The notes: a model not told the origin generated them from the sequence alone. A stretch of 36,155 nt of DNA from Enterococcus sp. DIV0212c (GCF_017377505.1 NZ_JAFREN010000032.1:1-36155), one strand, 5' to 3'; numbered from the stretch's first letter, positions 1 to 8,709 are shown. Numbers and translations: made by a program.

Positions 1-18
1 AATGGGAGGCGATAATTC

Positions 19-165
19 ATGGGATTAAAATTCGAGAGCCCGAACGATTTAGATAAGTTATTTGATTCCTTTGCTGTTGACCCGAAGAAAAAAGAAATGC
101 CTAAGGAAGAATTAGAAAAGAAAGCTATTGAAGCTAAAAATAAAGAACAAGCAAAAAGTGAGTAA
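19..165 (+). CDS. Small conserved hypothetical protein (48 aa), possibly SPJ_0845 family
   Basis: A 48-codon frame opens with ATG eight bases after a clear GGGAGG Shine-Dalgarno and ends in TAA directly inside the stem of a terminator, as expected of a real short gene. The protein is very hydrophilic: it begins MGLKFESPNDLDKLFDSF and then turns into a Lys/Glu-rich, probably helical tail ending KNKEQAKSE. It has no signal peptide, membrane segment or cysteine. The opening resembles the short Lactobacillales proteins called SPJ_0845 family, whose function is unknown; that assignment is from memory and uncertain. It is convergent with ysxC. Its promoter lies outside the window. Confidence 0.7.
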   Translation: MGLKFESPNDLDKLFDSFAVDPKKKEMPKEELEKKAIEAKNKEQAKSE

Positions 166-195
166 CAACTAGCTTTTTGCTTGTTCTTTATTTTA
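145..195. terminator. Bidirectional intrinsic terminator between the 48-aa gene and ysxC
   Basis: A 14-bp perfect stem (GAACAAGCAAAAAG, 145-158, with its complement at 173-186) encloses a 14-nt loop. It is followed on the plus strand by TTTATTTTATT and on the minus strand by TTTATTTTTAG. The 5' arm overlaps the last codons of the small gene. It can serve both convergent genes. Confidence 0.85.
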
Positions 196-209
196 TTGTA
201 GAAATATGC

Positions 210-791
210 TTAAAGATAGGCTTCAATAGCTTGCCACGCTTCTTCTTTACCTTCTTTGGTTTGTGAAGAAAAAAGAATGAAATGATCAGATTTATCAAAA
301 TTCAACGCTTTTTTGATAATACTTTCATGTTTATTCCATTTACCGCGAGGAATTTTATCCTTTTTGGTTGCTACAACAATCACAGGAATTTCATAATATT
401 TTAAAAACTCATACATTTGAATATCTTCTTGTGTTGGTGCATGACGTAAATCAACCAAAGACACAACAGCTTTTAATTGTTCTCTTGTCGTCATATACGT
501 TTCGATCATTTCGCCCCATTTTGCTCGTTCCGTTTTTGAAACTTTTGCATATCCGTATCCAGGAACATCGACAAAATGCAACGCATTTTCGATCAGATAA
601 AAATTCAACGTTTGAGTCTTTCCTGGTTTTCCAGAAGTTCTAGCTAGATTTTTACGATTGATAAGTGTGTTGATGAATGATGATTTACCTACATTTGAGC
701 GACCTGCTAAAGCAATTTCAGGAAGTTCTGTCTCAGGGTATTGTTTTGGTGAAACTGCACTAATAATGATTTCTGCATTATGAACATTCAT
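210..791 (-). CDS. ysxC: Ribosome biogenesis GTP-binding protein YsxC/EngB
   Basis: Circularly ordinary TrmE-Era-EngA-EngB-type GTPase needed for large ribosomal subunit assembly; cytoplasmic and usually essential. At 193 aa it has the usual family length. Visible G motifs: G1 GRSNVGKSS at residues 30-38, the conserved switch-I segment KPGKTQT at 55-61, G3 DVPG at 75-78 followed by the family's GYGYA, and the G4-like TKKDK near residue 142. The start is supported by GGAGGT eight bases upstream of ATG. It lies downstream of clpX on the same strand, the order seen in many Firmicutes (Bacillus has lon genes between), but here a palindromic repeat with a minus-strand T-run separates the two, so co-transcription with clpX may be weak. 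Confidence 0.95.
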   Translation of the reverse strand: MNVHNAEIIISAVSPKQYPETELPEIALAGRSNVGKSSFINTLINRKNLARTSGKPGKTQTLNFYLIENALHFVDVPGYGYAKVSKTERAKWGEMIETYMTTREQLKAVVSLVDLRHAPTQEDIQMYEFLKYYEIPVIVVATKKDKIPRGKWNKHESIIKKALNFDKSDHFILFSSQTKEGKEEAWQAIEAYL

Positions 792-828
792 ATTTTGACC
801 TCCAATCCTATTGATTTCAATAAAAAAT

Positions 829-941
829 GGTGGGACAAAAGCAGCTCTTTCACAAACAAGCTGAAATTGACAAAAAGTTGAAAAGTACTTTTCGTCAATT
901 CCCTCTTACTTCTCAGAACTAAACGCTTCTATCCCAACCTC
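829..941. repeat. Interspersed palindromic repeat, copy A (clpX-ysxC gap), likely clpX terminator
   Basis: The outer arms GGTGGGACAAAAGC and GCTTCTATCCCAACC pair over about 14 positions with G-U pairs and one bulge. An inner stem forms between ATTGACAAAAAGT and ACTTTTCGTCAAT. On the minus strand the element ends in GTCCCACC followed by TTTTTTA, so it can terminate clpX transcription. It shares the core CTGAAATTnACAAA..TTGAA and TTCCCTCTTA.TTCTC..TTAAACnCTTCTnTCCCA with copies B (4438-4610) and C (22624-22849). It lacks the small leading hairpin that those copies carry. Confidence 0.7.
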
Positions 942-943
942 AA

Positions 944-2197
944 TTAACCAGCTTTTTTGTCTTTTTTATTAGAAACGATCGCTGGTTTACCTGTACCTTC
1001 AACAGCCATCTCAGTAATAATGACTTTTTCGATCGTATCATCTGATGGTACATCGAACATAACATCCATCATGATTTCTTCAATGATTGAACGTAAGCCA
1101 CGCGCTCCTGTATTTCGCTCAATTGCTTTATTAGCAATCGCACGCAACGCCTCTGGTTCAAACTCTAATTCAGTATCATCTAAAGATAATAATTTTTGGT
1201 ATTGTTTGACTAACGCATTTTTCGGTTCAGTTAAGATACGAACCAAGTCATCTGTCGTTAGTTTTTCTAAAGCTGCAGTAACTGGTAAACGTCCGATAAA
1301 TTCAGGAATCAAACCAAATTTCAATAAATCTTCTGGAATGATTTGCTGCATCACACTTTCACCTTCGTTAAGCTTGCTGTTTTTTGTACCAAAACCGATC
1401 GTTTTTTCACCTAGGCGATTTTTAACGATTGTTTCGATGCCATCAAAGGCTCCGCCAACAATAAACAAGACATTCGTTGTATCGATTTGGATAAATTCTT
1501 GATGAGGATGTTTGCGTCCGCCTTGTGGTGGTACGCTGGCAACAGTTCCTTCCAAGATTTTAAGTAAGGCTTGTTGTACACCTTCACCTGAAACATCTCT
1601 AGTAATTGATACATTTTCACTCTTACGGGCGATTTTATCAATTTCATCGATATAAATAATGCCTTTTTCAGCACGTTCTACATTAAAATCAGCAGATTGT
1701 AACAGCTTCAATAGAATATTTTCTACATCTTCCCCTACATATCCTGCTTCTGTTAAGCTTGTAGCATCCGCAATCGCAAATGGTACATTTAATGTTCTAG
1801 CCAATGTTTGGGCTAAAAATGTTTTCCCAGAACCCGTTGGGCCAATTAAACAAATATTGCTCTTTTGTAATTCTACTTCTTCAGAGCTTGAATTTTCTGA
1901 TTGATTTACACGTTTATAGTGATTATAGACAGCCACTGCTAATGAGCGCTTTGCCTGATCTTGTCCAATTACATATTCGTTTAAGACATCCAAAATTTCT
2001 TGGGGTTTCGGGACATCCGTTAGTTCACGTACGGCTTCGTCGTAAAATTCTTCATCAATAATCTCTTTACATAAGTCGATACATTCATTACAAATATAGA
2101 CACCTGGTCCAGCAACGATCTTCTTCACTTCTTCTTGTGTTTTACCACAGAATGAACAGCGAACTGCACCATTGTTGCTATTTGTATTATCGTACAT
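944..2197 (-). CDS. clpX: ATP-dependent Clp protease ATP-binding subunit ClpX
   Basis: AAA+ unfoldase that feeds substrates to ClpP; in Firmicutes it degrades Spx with the SpxH adaptor (both genes are also in this window). The 417-aa product starts at MYDNTNS, chosen over an upstream in-frame codon because AGAGGGGTG sits directly before this ATG and the family begins here. N-terminal zinc finger C14/C17...C36/C39; Walker A GPTGSGKT at 119-126; Walker B IIYIDEID at about 180-187; the pore motif GYVG at 152-155; sensor and arginine-finger region GARGLR near the C-terminus. No anomaly seen. Its 3' end abuts the palindromic repeat at 829-941. Confidence 0.97.
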   Translation of the reverse strand: MYDNTNSNNGAVRCSFCGKTQEEVKKIVAGPGVYICNECIDLCKEIIDEEFYDEAVRELTDVPKPQEILDVLNEYVIGQDQAKRSLAVAVYNHYKRVNQSENSSSEEVELQKSNICLIGPTGSGKTFLAQTLARTLNVPFAIADATSLTEAGYVGEDVENILLKLLQSADFNVERAEKGIIYIDEIDKIARKSENVSITRDVSGEGVQQALLKILEGTVASVPPQGGRKHPHQEFIQIDTTNVLFIVGGAFDGIETIVKNRLGEKTIGFGTKNSKLNEGESVMQQIIPEDLLKFGLIPEFIGRLPVTAALEKLTTDDLVRILTEPKNALVKQYQKLLSLDDTELEFEPEALRAIANKAIERNTGARGLRSIIEEIMMDVMFDVPSDDTIEKVIITEMAVEGTGKPAIVSNKKDKKAG

Positions 2198-2295
2198 GCG
2201 TGTCACCCCTCTAAAATTAAAAATGACTGTCGTTACAGTCTTAAGATATAATAGCATAAAACAAGTGAAAATGCGAACATTGGATTTGTAAAGAT

Positions 2296-2326
2296 TTGCT
2301 AAATATAGGAATTCTTATGGTATACT
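2296..2326 (+). promoter_or_regulatory. Promoter of the lactonase gene (extended -10)
   Basis: TATACT at 2321-2326 is preceded by TGG, giving an extended -10. A weak -35 TTGCTA lies at 2296-2301, 19 bp away. Between promoter and Shine-Dalgarno, a small hairpin with CTGCT/AGCAG arms (2346-2366) sits in the leader just before GGAGGG. Confidence 0.55.
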
Positions 2327-2386
2327 AAAAGAGTTAAATCAATTGCTGCTTCTTTTAAAAGAGCAGTAAAAAATGGAGGGAATTTC

Positions 2387-3415
2387 ATGCTGGAACAAAT
2401 TTTATTAGGGACTTATACACGTAGAGAAAGTAAAGGAATTTATCAGATTGCACTGGATACAGAGAAAGAAACTCTTTCTGATGCATCTTTATTAGTAGAA
2501 GAAACTAGCCCGACATACTTAGCACTAAATCAAAAAGGTGACCTTTTCAATGTGACCTCTGTTGATGGTGAAGGCGGCATGGCTGCTTACAAGAACACCA
2601 ACGGACAGTTTGATTTGCTCAATAAAGTAACCGAAGCTGGCGCTCCTCCATGTTATGTAGCGATTGACGAAGAAAAACAACTGGTTTTTGGTGCTAATTA
2701 TCACCAAGGAATCGTTCATGTTTATCGTATTTTAACCGATGGACGTTTAGAAGATACAGATAAGATTGTTCATGATGAAGCGACTGGTCCTCATGAAAAT
2801 CAAGACAATGCCCATGTTCATTACACAGATTTAACACCTGATCGCCGTTTGGTCGTTTGTGATCTTGGTACAGATCGTGTTTATACGTATGATGTAAGTA
2901 CAGAGGGTAAATTATCCGAAGTGGCTCAATATGTGGCGGAACCTGGTACTGGTCCTCGTCATTTAGTTTTCCATCCCAATAATCAATATGCTTACCTTTT
3001 TGGTGAATTGGACAGCACAGTAACTGTTTTAGCCTATAATACTGAAGATGGTTCATTTGAACAAGTACAAAAAGTTTCAACTTTACCTGAGGGATTCAAC
3101 GAATTCAATGGCGGCGCTGCGATTCGTATTTCTGCTGATGGACGCTTTGTTTATGCATCAAACCGTGGACATGATTCAATTGCCGTTTTTGCTACATCTG
3201 AAAATGGCAGCAAAGTAGATCGTGTGCAGTTGATTTCTACAGAAGGCGACATTCCAAGAGATTTTGATTTAGATCCAACTGGTAAATTTGTGGTTGCAGC
3301 TAATCAAAATACAGATAATTTAACACTTTATCGTCGAGATGAAGAAACTGGTCTTTTGGAAATGATTCAAAAAGATGTTTACGCCCCTGAATGTGTGTGC
3401 GTTTATTTTAAATAA
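2387..3415 (+). CDS. Lactonase family protein, 6-phosphogluconolactonase-like beta-propeller
   Basis: A 342-aa protein of the YbhE-type (Pgl) seven-bladed propeller lactonase family, unrelated to the NagB-like Pgl. Known members hydrolyse 6-phosphogluconolactone in the oxidative pentose phosphate pathway; many relatives are only annotated by similarity. Repeated blade strands are visible: LTPDRRLVVCDLGTDRVY, GPRHLVFHPNNQYAYLF, RISADGRFVYASNRGHDSI and DLDPTGKFVVAANQNTDNL. The GPRH and SNRGHDSI signatures are typical of the family. There is no signal peptide, so it is cytoplasmic. The start follows GGAGGG with good spacing. It is a single-gene unit with its own promoter and terminator. The substrate is an inference. 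Confidence 0.85.
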   Translation: MLEQILLGTYTRRESKGIYQIALDTEKETLSDASLLVEETSPTYLALNQKGDLFNVTSVDGEGGMAAYKNTNGQFDLLNKVTEAGAPPCYVAIDEEKQLVFGANYHQGIVHVYRILTDGRLEDTDKIVHDEATGPHENQDNAHVHYTDLTPDRRLVVCDLGTDRVYTYDVSTEGKLSEVAQYVAEPGTGPRHLVFHPNNQYAYLFGELDSTVTVLAYNTEDGSFEQVQKVSTLPEGFNEFNGGAAIRISADGRFVYASNRGHDSIAVFATSENGSKVDRVQLISTEGDIPRDFDLDPTGKFVVAANQNTDNLTLYRRDEETGLLEMIQKDVYAPECVCVYFK

Positions 3416-3447
3416 AAGCAACCTAGAATAATCTTATCTTTTATACT

Positions 3448-3514
3448 AAAAATACTATACTCAACAGTTTTAGATGTTCAGCAAATCTTCCTGTTGGTTA
3501 TAGTATTTTTTTGT
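3448..3514. terminator. Terminator between lactonase gene and murR
   Basis: A long stem pairs AAAAATACTATA-TCAACAG (3448-3467) with CTGTTGG-TATAGTATTTTT (3491-3510), ending in a T-run. The A-rich 5' arm gives a T-run on the minus strand as well, so it probably serves both convergent genes. Confidence 0.8.
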
Positions 3515-3527
3515 CTTTATAAGTGGA

Positions 3528-4379
3528 TTAATTTTCATATTTCCTAACTTCTGATTTTGATTCTTGGATCATTTCAATTGTCTTATCAAAATTCCGTGAT
3601 GCATATGCATAAAATAATACATCAACAACAATAAATTGATCGTGAAGTGAAGTCGTTGCCGCACTTCTTAGAACAGCTTCATTTGAGCGAACCGTTTGTA
3701 AGGCGTATTCAACTTTATTCGTCAACGTATTATTCCCAAATTGAGATAAGCCGATTGTTTTCAATTGATGTTTTTTAGCAACATCCAGCAAACGTAGAAC
3801 TTCTTTGGTTTCACCCGAATGCGAAATACAGAAAAAGACAGCATCTTTAGGTGCCGCAACTAAAATGGTCACTAGTACGTGAGAGTCCTGCACACAAACA
3901 ACTGTTTTACCAATTCGATTCCATTTTTGTGCAATATTTTCTGCAACTAAATATGAAGCGCCGATGCCAAAAACATAGATAATCGGTGCTGTAACTAATA
4001 CATCAACAATTGTTTCAATTCGTTGTTCATTGAGCAAAGCAACTGTTTCCTGCATTGATTGGTACGCATTACCTAATAATTTTGTCTTGATTTCATCTAC
4101 TGTTGCATTTGCCGTAATATCTGAATAGCCTTCATAAACAGGCGCTTCAATTTCAGCTGATAGTCGGATTTTTAATTGTGTAAAACTTGGCACATCGATT
4201 TTTTTGCAAAAACGAATCACGGTTGCAGGACTAGTCCCTGCGTACGTCGACAACTCAGAAGCAGTCATGTCGATCACCATTGAGGGATTGTCCAAAATAA
4301 CTTTACCGATTTTTCGTTCAGAATTCGGTAAGATATCCAACATACTGATAATTCTTCCCTGAATATTTTCACCACTCAT
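3528..4379 (-). CDS. murR: MurR/RpiR family transcriptional regulator
   Basis: A 283-aa regulator with an N-terminal RpiR helix-turn-helix (about residues 1-77; ASELSTYAGTSPATVIRFCKKI is the characteristic HTH run) and a C-terminal SIS sugar-phosphate-binding domain (about 125-260; VFGIGASYLVAENIAQKW and ISHSGETKEVLRLLDVAK). The family usually senses a phosphosugar; MurR of E. coli binds MurNAc-6-P. Start MSGENIQ is chosen because GGGAGATGAG precedes it; the longer frame runs back into the repeat and is not plausible. It is the last gene of the MurNAc-type locus but is separated from anmK by palindromic repeat copy B, so it may have its own promoter. The specific ligand is inferred from neighbours. 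Confidence 0.85.
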   Translation of the reverse strand: MSGENIQGRIISMLDILPNSERKIGKVILDNPSMVIDMTASELSTYAGTSPATVIRFCKKIDVPSFTQLKIRLSAEIEAPVYEGYSDITANATVDEIKTKLLGNAYQSMQETVALLNEQRIETIVDVLVTAPIIYVFGIGASYLVAENIAQKWNRIGKTVVCVQDSHVLVTILVAAPKDAVFFCISHSGETKEVLRLLDVAKKHQLKTIGLSQFGNNTLTNKVEYALQTVRSNEAVLRSAATTSLHDQFIVVDVLFYAYASRNFDKTIEMIQESKSEVRKYEN

Positions 4380-4400
4380 TAACTCATCTCCCTTTTTTAT

Positions 4401-4421
4401 TTTTCCAAACTTTTTTCCAAA
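4401..4421 (-). promoter_or_regulatory. Tandem direct repeat in the murR leader, possible operator
   Basis: TTTGGAAAA occurs twice on the minus strand with 12-bp periodicity (4401-4409 and 4413-4421), just upstream of the murR Shine-Dalgarno. This could be an autoregulatory site, but the run is simple and AT-rich, so support is weak. Confidence 0.2.
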
Positions 4422-4437
4422 AATATGTATGTTTGAA

Positions 4438-4610
4438 GTGTGTGGGACAAAAGTAAAAAGCACTTTTGTTTCACACACTAACTACGAATAAACGGTGGAA
4501 ACAGAAGCAACCTCTTCGGAAATAAGCTGAAATTAACAAAAATTTGAAGATCAATTTCCGTGAATTCCCTCTTATTTCTCGAGGTTAAACACTTCTGTCC
4601 CATCCTCCTC
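4438..4610. repeat. Two-part palindromic repeat, copy B (anmK-murR gap)
   Basis: First part: a small hairpin, GTGTGTGGGACAAAAGT paired with ACTTTTGTTTCACACAC (4438-4478). It is joined by the linker TACGAATAAAC to the main palindrome (4494-4610). The main part begins GGTGG.AACAGAAGC and ends CACTTCTGTCCCATCC, with the inner core AAGCTGAAATTAACAAAAATTTGAAGATCAATTTCCG split over the arms. It lies directly behind the anmK stop codon and probably ends or processes that transcript before murR. Confidence 0.7.
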
Positions 4611-4626
4611 AAACAAGTATATCTAA

Positions 4627-5754
4627 TCAATAATAGGTAATACTTCCTAAAGGAACCGCTTTTTTCGCACCTGTTGCATTTGGTACATTACCCGTGCAAT
4701 GCTGCAAGGTTTGATTTGCTAAAACAGCCATTGCAACTGCTTCTTTTGCTTCCGATGAATATCCGATTTCTTCTTGAATCAAGACTTGAACATTAGGCAG
4801 CTCTTGTTTGATCATTGAGACTAACGTTTGATTGTAACTACCGCCCCCACCTATGATCAGTTCTGTGTCTCCTTCGATAAACTCTTTGACTGCTTTTGCA
4901 ATAGATTTAGCTGTAAACATGGTCGCTGTTGCTATGAAGTCTTCTGGCGGCAATTGCCATTTTTTCAAAAGCGTTGCGGTAAACTGTTTCCCAAAATCCT
5001 CTCGTCCAGTAGTTTTCGGATAGGATTTTTGAATGTAAGGATGAGTCATTAATTCTTTTAGCAATGCTTGATCGACGGTTCCCTGACTAGCGTGTAAGCC
5101 GTCTTTATCATACTCTTGATCAAAGAAATATAGGCATAATTCATTCATGATCACATTTCCAGGACCGGTATCAAAAGCAACTATATCAACTAACTTTCCA
5201 GATTTAGGAATCACTGTAACATTACCGATACCACCAATATTTTGTAATAATCTTGTGGTCTCAGGCTTTTGATATAAAATATATTCTGAATACGGAACAA
5301 TTGGTGCTCCTTGACCGCCAACGGCCATGTCTCGTTCTCTGAAATTGGAAACAACAGTGGTTTTCGTCCGTTCGCATATTACCGCAGGATCCCCAATTTG
5401 AAAAGTCGAAGCGTAAAAATCAGCACGAGCAAAAGGAATATGAAACAGTGTTTGTCCATGACTTCCAATAAATGACAGCTCATCTGAGGAAATTCCTGCT
5501 TTATCACAAACCATTAAAACTGCTTTGGCAAATAGTTCACCTAATTCAATATTCAATGAACAAATTTTTTCTACATCTGAACTTTCTAGCGATAGAGTTT
5601 CACGAATTTTTTGAAGCGTCTTCTCCTCAAATGGACATGTCAAAAATTCCAGTAATTCAACCGATGTTGTTTCATTTTGTCCAGAAATTTCTACTAGCGC
5701 TGCATCAACGCCGTCTAAAGATGTACCTGACATTAAACCAACTGCATAAACCAT
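4627..5754 (-). CDS. anmK: Anhydro-N-acetylmuramic acid kinase AnmK
   Basis: Cytoplasmic kinase that opens and phosphorylates 1,6-anhydro-MurNAc to MurNAc-6-phosphate in peptidoglycan recycling. The 375-aa product starts VYAVGLMSGTSLDGVDAAL, the family's N-terminal ATP/sugar-binding signature (GLMSGTSLDGVD). Other marks are GSHGQTLFH, the invariant FDTGPGNVIMNE and the C-terminal IIGGGGSYN. The start is the ATG after GAGGAG; an in-frame GTG overlapping the mupG stop would add 15 residues but lacks a ribosome site. It lies 41 bp downstream of mupG on the same strand. MurNAc-6-P would need MurQ for further use, and no murQ is in the window. Confidence 0.93.
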   Translation of the reverse strand: MVYAVGLMSGTSLDGVDAALVEISGQNETTSVELLEFLTCPFEEKTLQKIRETLSLESSDVEKICSLNIELGELFAKAVLMVCDKAGISSDELSFIGSHGQTLFHIPFARADFYASTFQIGDPAVICERTKTTVVSNFRERDMAVGGQGAPIVPYSEYILYQKPETTRLLQNIGGIGNVTVIPKSGKLVDIVAFDTGPGNVIMNELCLYFFDQEYDKDGLHASQGTVDQALLKELMTHPYIQKSYPKTTGREDFGKQFTATLLKKWQLPPEDFIATATMFTAKSIAKAVKEFIEGDTELIIGGGGSYNQTLVSMIKQELPNVQVLIQEEIGYSSEAKEAVAMAVLANQTLQHCTGNVPNATGAKKAVPLGSITYY

Positions 5755-5795
5755 GAACTTCTCCTCTATTATACTGTTTTTATTTTTACTTGTCT

Positions 5796-6899
5796 TCACT
5801 GCTCAGTTGCATGGATGACCTCATGAAATCTAAATTTTTGCCATGGTTCTAAATAAGGTAATAACATTCGATCCGCTTGTATTATGCTTCCAACAACATT
5901 TGATTTCCCCGAATTTTCCATTGGCAATAAGGCGACTTGCAGTTCACCTGCATAATGTGCGTACAATGATGTTTCTATAATGATATCCCCTGTTTGCATA
6001 TCTACTGTATTAAAAGGAACAAATTCGTGCCCTTTATATTTCACACGGCTTTGAGTCGATCGTACAACATAATCAGAAATATCTCCACGATTAAAGTGAA
6101 ACTCTTCTAAAATTATTTTTCTTTCCGTTTCTGGTGTTGCTGGATCAATGACACAATCAAAGGTCAAACGATATGGATCGATTTCACTTAGTGCTTTGAG
6201 CTCCTCTTCTGAAGCAAACGCATTCGCAATAATCACATCATCGATCACACCTGTTGCCCATAAATGTTTGGCTTGTGTAGTTATCGGCCATGTTCGATGC
6301 ATTTCTAAGGTGCATAGCCCTTCTTCTACTGGCCATGGTCCAATAGTTGCCGTAGGTGAATTAATAAACGCTGCCGTTTTAATGCCATGTTCTTTATAGA
6401 CTTTCGTTGTTTCAAAAAAATGTTCATAGTTTAAACCTGTATAACGATGAGGATAAAAATTGTGACAGCCTAACAACTTATCAGGATTCGCTTGATAGCT
6501 TAAAATATTTTCTAAATAGCGCGTACCTGAACTAATATTCAATTCTATTTCTAAATCTTGTGGATTAAACGTCATAATAGATTCTTCATTCCCTGTAAAT
6601 CCCATATCTAAACGAATACCATCTGCTCCGATTTCTTTAAAAAAAGCTAAATCATCATAACTAATGCCTAATTCGCCAAAAACTTTAGGACTGACATCTG
6701 CAATGACTTCCATCCCTAAAGATTTTCCATAAAAAATCGTTTCTGTAAATTCCTCCACGATTTTTTCTTTTCCTTCTTCCACAGACAATAAGCAAGTAAA
6801 GACTCGTTTAAAGTTATACTTTGCTGCTAAATCCATATAAGCTTTAATCTCTGTGACACTACTATGATTTGGGTATACTGAAATCCCTAATTTTCTCAT
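5796..6899 (-). CDS. mupG: MupG-type 6-phospho-N-acetylmuramidase (DUF871 family)
   Basis: A 367-aa TIM-barrel plus C-terminal beta domain of the DUF871 group; the Staphylococcus aureus member MupG cleaves MurNAc-6P-GlcNAc, the PTS import product of the wall disaccharide. The start MRKLGISVYPNHSS is the family start, preceded by ATGGAG. Family-typical segments: LGISVYP at strand one, ADVSPKVF near 68, DGIRLDMGFTG near 94, CHNFYPHRYTGL near 145 and a C-terminal part with QTGDIIIETSLYAHYAGELQ. No signal peptide, so cytoplasmic, matching a PTS-delivered phosphorylated substrate. It sits between the small membrane protein and anmK in a same-strand run with the PTS gene. Substrate is by family and context. 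Confidence 0.88.
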   Translation of the reverse strand: MRKLGISVYPNHSSVTEIKAYMDLAAKYNFKRVFTCLLSVEEGKEKIVEEFTETIFYGKSLGMEVIADVSPKVFGELGISYDDLAFFKEIGADGIRLDMGFTGNEESIMTFNPQDLEIELNISSGTRYLENILSYQANPDKLLGCHNFYPHRYTGLNYEHFFETTKVYKEHGIKTAAFINSPTATIGPWPVEEGLCTLEMHRTWPITTQAKHLWATGVIDDVIIANAFASEEELKALSEIDPYRLTFDCVIDPATPETERKIILEEFHFNRGDISDYVVRSTQSRVKYKGHEFVPFNTVDMQTGDIIIETSLYAHYAGELQVALLPMENSGKSNVVGSIIQADRMLLPYLEPWQKFRFHEVIHATEQ

Positions 6900-6949
6900 T
6901 GCTTTTGCTCCATTTCATTCTATTCGTCTTTTTGCTTCTCTATAGAGTT

Positions 6950-7216
6950 TTAAGTCTGCTGATTTCTTTGTTCCTGCAATAAACGACTGCTCTCAAAAAA
7001 GACAACGGCTAAAAGTCCGCTAAAAGCATACGCTCCTTGTTTGATTATTTCTGGTAAATTAGGAAATAGTAAGTTTGGAATCAACACTACTAAAAAAACA
7101 AGACAACCGATCAGCCAACGATTTGGCAGTAAGTTTTTCTTTTTTAACCCATGAGTCAACAACAACCCACCACCCATGAATAAGATACAGCTTGTTAAAA
7201 ATAGTACTTTTGTCAT
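6950..7216 (-). CDS. Small membrane protein of unknown function (88 aa)
   Basis: I do not recognise the family. The 88-aa product has about three hydrophobic stretches: residues 3-24 (VLFLTSCILFMGGGLLLTHG), about 33-52 (WLIGCLVFLVVLIPNLLF) and about 60-77 (QGAYAFSGLLAVVFF). These are separated by KKKNLLPNR and end in a charged tail SSRLLQEQRNQQT. It has a Shine-Dalgarno (AAGGATG) before ATG. Its place between the PTS IIC gene and mupG suggests a role in the same uptake locus, perhaps as a membrane accessory, but nothing in the sequence shows its job. Confidence 0.65.
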   Translation of the reverse strand: MTKVLFLTSCILFMGGGLLLTHGLKKKNLLPNRWLIGCLVFLVVLIPNLLFPNLPEIIKQGAYAFSGLLAVVFFESSRLLQEQRNQQT

Positions 7217-7265
7217 CTTTTCACATCCTTACTTTCAAATGAATTTCTTCGTTTATAAAACTCAA

Positions 7266-7321
7266 AAGAAATGATAAAAAAGAAATTCTTTCAGATATCC
7301 TTTCTCGTTTTATCATTTCTT
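7266..7321 (-). other. Intra-operon hairpin between PTS IIC and the small membrane gene
   Basis: A perfect 14-bp stem, AAGAAATGATAAAA (7266-7279) with TTTTATCATTTCTT (7308-7321), encloses a 28-nt loop. On the minus strand it is followed by TTGAGTTTTAT rather than a clean T-run. It could be a leaky terminator or a 3' stabiliser that makes the transporter message more abundant than the distal genes. Confidence 0.55.
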
Positions 7322-7334
7322 AGATGGAACTTTT

Positions 7335-8633
7335 TTATTCTGCTATCGCATGTTCTTTTTCCAGTTCATTATTGTCATAGATCATAACAAATGGATAATA
7401 AATCACTACTGAAACAATGATCAACGCAATACTTAATATTGCTGCTCGCCAGTCTCCTCCTGTAGCTAAATAGGCACCAATTGGTCCAGGAAGTGTCCAC
7501 GGTGCTGTGAATATCACTCGGTTCACTAGTCCAAATTGTGTAGCAAACCAAGCAATCGTTCCAGTTATCATGGGTGTTAAAATAAAAGGAATGATCAAAA
7601 TTGGATTCAACACGATCGGTGTTCCAAAAATCAAAGGTTCATTGATATTAAAAATAGCAGGAGCTAAAGTCGCCTTCCCTAATTTTGAAGCGAATTGAGA
7701 TTTTGTTTTAAAGGCTAACAAAAGAGCCAAACCAATCGTACAACCTGAACCACCGATCCAGATAAACCATTGATAAAATGGTTCTGCTGCAATATTCGGC
7801 AATTCTTTTCCAGCTGCCATAGCTGCTGTGTTTCCGTCTAATAATTGTAACCATAAAGGTCTAGCTAATGAACCAACGATCGAAACTCCATGAATGCCAA
7901 AAGACCAAAAGAATGTCACCAAAAAGATGAGTAATAATACACTTGGCAAACTATCTGCTGCGCTTACTAAAGGGCTTACAATTTTAGATACTGTCGAATG
8001 CCAGTCAAAGCCAATGAAGTACGTCAGCGTAGAGATTCCTAAAATAACAATCAAGGTTGGTGTCAATGTTTCAAAAGATCTAGCAACAGCTGGCGGCACT
8101 TGCTCCGGCATTGTGATTTTGAATTTTGATTTATCTGTAATACGATAAATTTCCACAGCAAGAATCGATGTAATGATCCCAACAAACATCCCTCCGCCGC
8201 CTAAATTAGCCATTGGCAAGACAAATCCTGATGTTCCGGCTGCATCTAGCGCTTCTACCGGAATATTGACTGGGACAAAGGTCAAAAGAAAAGCAATCGT
8301 TGACAAAATCCCACCAGAAATAACGTCTAAATTATACGTTTTAGCTAAACTCGCACCAATCCCAAATGTCGCATAAAGAGTCATGATGAACATCGTCATA
8401 CGATACGGCATCAATATCGTTGCTGCGTTTGAGGTTAAAAATTCTGTTACACCCCAGCTAGCCGGCAACGGCGGAAAGGCAATAATCAAGAAAAACGAAC
8501 CAATAATAATCAACGGTAATGTGGCAATGATTCCGTCTCTGATTGCACGTAAATGGCGTTGATTCGCCAATTTTGCCATTGGACCTGCTAAATGTTCTTC
8601 AATAAATTCAGTAAACTTTTTCAATAATCTCAT
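7335..8633 (-). CDS. PTS sugar transporter subunit IIC, lactose/cellobiose (CelB) type
   Basis: A 432-aa polytopic membrane permease of the EIIC Lac/Cel family. It opens with the typical amphipathic stretch (FIEEHLAGPMAKLANQRHLRAIRDG) followed by IIATLPLIIIGSFFLIIAFPP, and has about ten hydrophobic segments. The sugar-site region INEPLIFGTPIVLNPILIIPF (about residues 330-350) carries the hallmark NEP-FG-P-NP pattern. The start ATG(AGATTATTG) follows TAGGAGATGAG. No IIA or IIB gene is next to it, so it must borrow these from another system. It is the first large gene of the minus-strand locus with mupG, anmK and murR, so the likely cargo is a MurNAc-containing or GlcNAc-type beta-linked disaccharide; that is inference. 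Confidence 0.9.
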   Translation of the reverse strand: MRLLKKFTEFIEEHLAGPMAKLANQRHLRAIRDGIIATLPLIIIGSFFLIIAFPPLPASWGVTEFLTSNAATILMPYRMTMFIMTLYATFGIGASLAKTYNLDVISGGILSTIAFLLTFVPVNIPVEALDAAGTSGFVLPMANLGGGGMFVGIITSILAVEIYRITDKSKFKITMPEQVPPAVARSFETLTPTLIVILGISTLTYFIGFDWHSTVSKIVSPLVSAADSLPSVLLLIFLVTFFWSFGIHGVSIVGSLARPLWLQLLDGNTAAMAAGKELPNIAAEPFYQWFIWIGGSGCTIGLALLLAFKTKSQFASKLGKATLAPAIFNINEPLIFGTPIVLNPILIIPFILTPMITGTIAWFATQFGLVNRVIFTAPWTLPGPIGAYLATGGDWRAAILSIALIIVSVVIYYPFVMIYDNNELEKEHAIAE

Positions 8634-8709
8634 CTCCTAATTTACATTTAACTACGTATAAAAGCCCTTACAAAAAACATTAGTTGAATAACAACATAAT
8701 TGCGTATAC

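Noticed and set aside
957..1502. 181-codon open frame antisense to clpX
   Set aside because: It mirrors the clpX reading frame, has no ribosome site and shows a low-complexity Ser/Ile composition typical of antisense shadows.
2694..3080. 128-codon antisense frame inside the lactonase gene
   Set aside because: His/Tyr-rich composition, no ribosome site, fully inside a well-supported gene.
3528..4379. The SIS-domain protein as the missing MurQ etherase
   Set aside because: It has an N-terminal RpiR helix-turn-helix and the length and order of a MurR regulator, not of MurQ.
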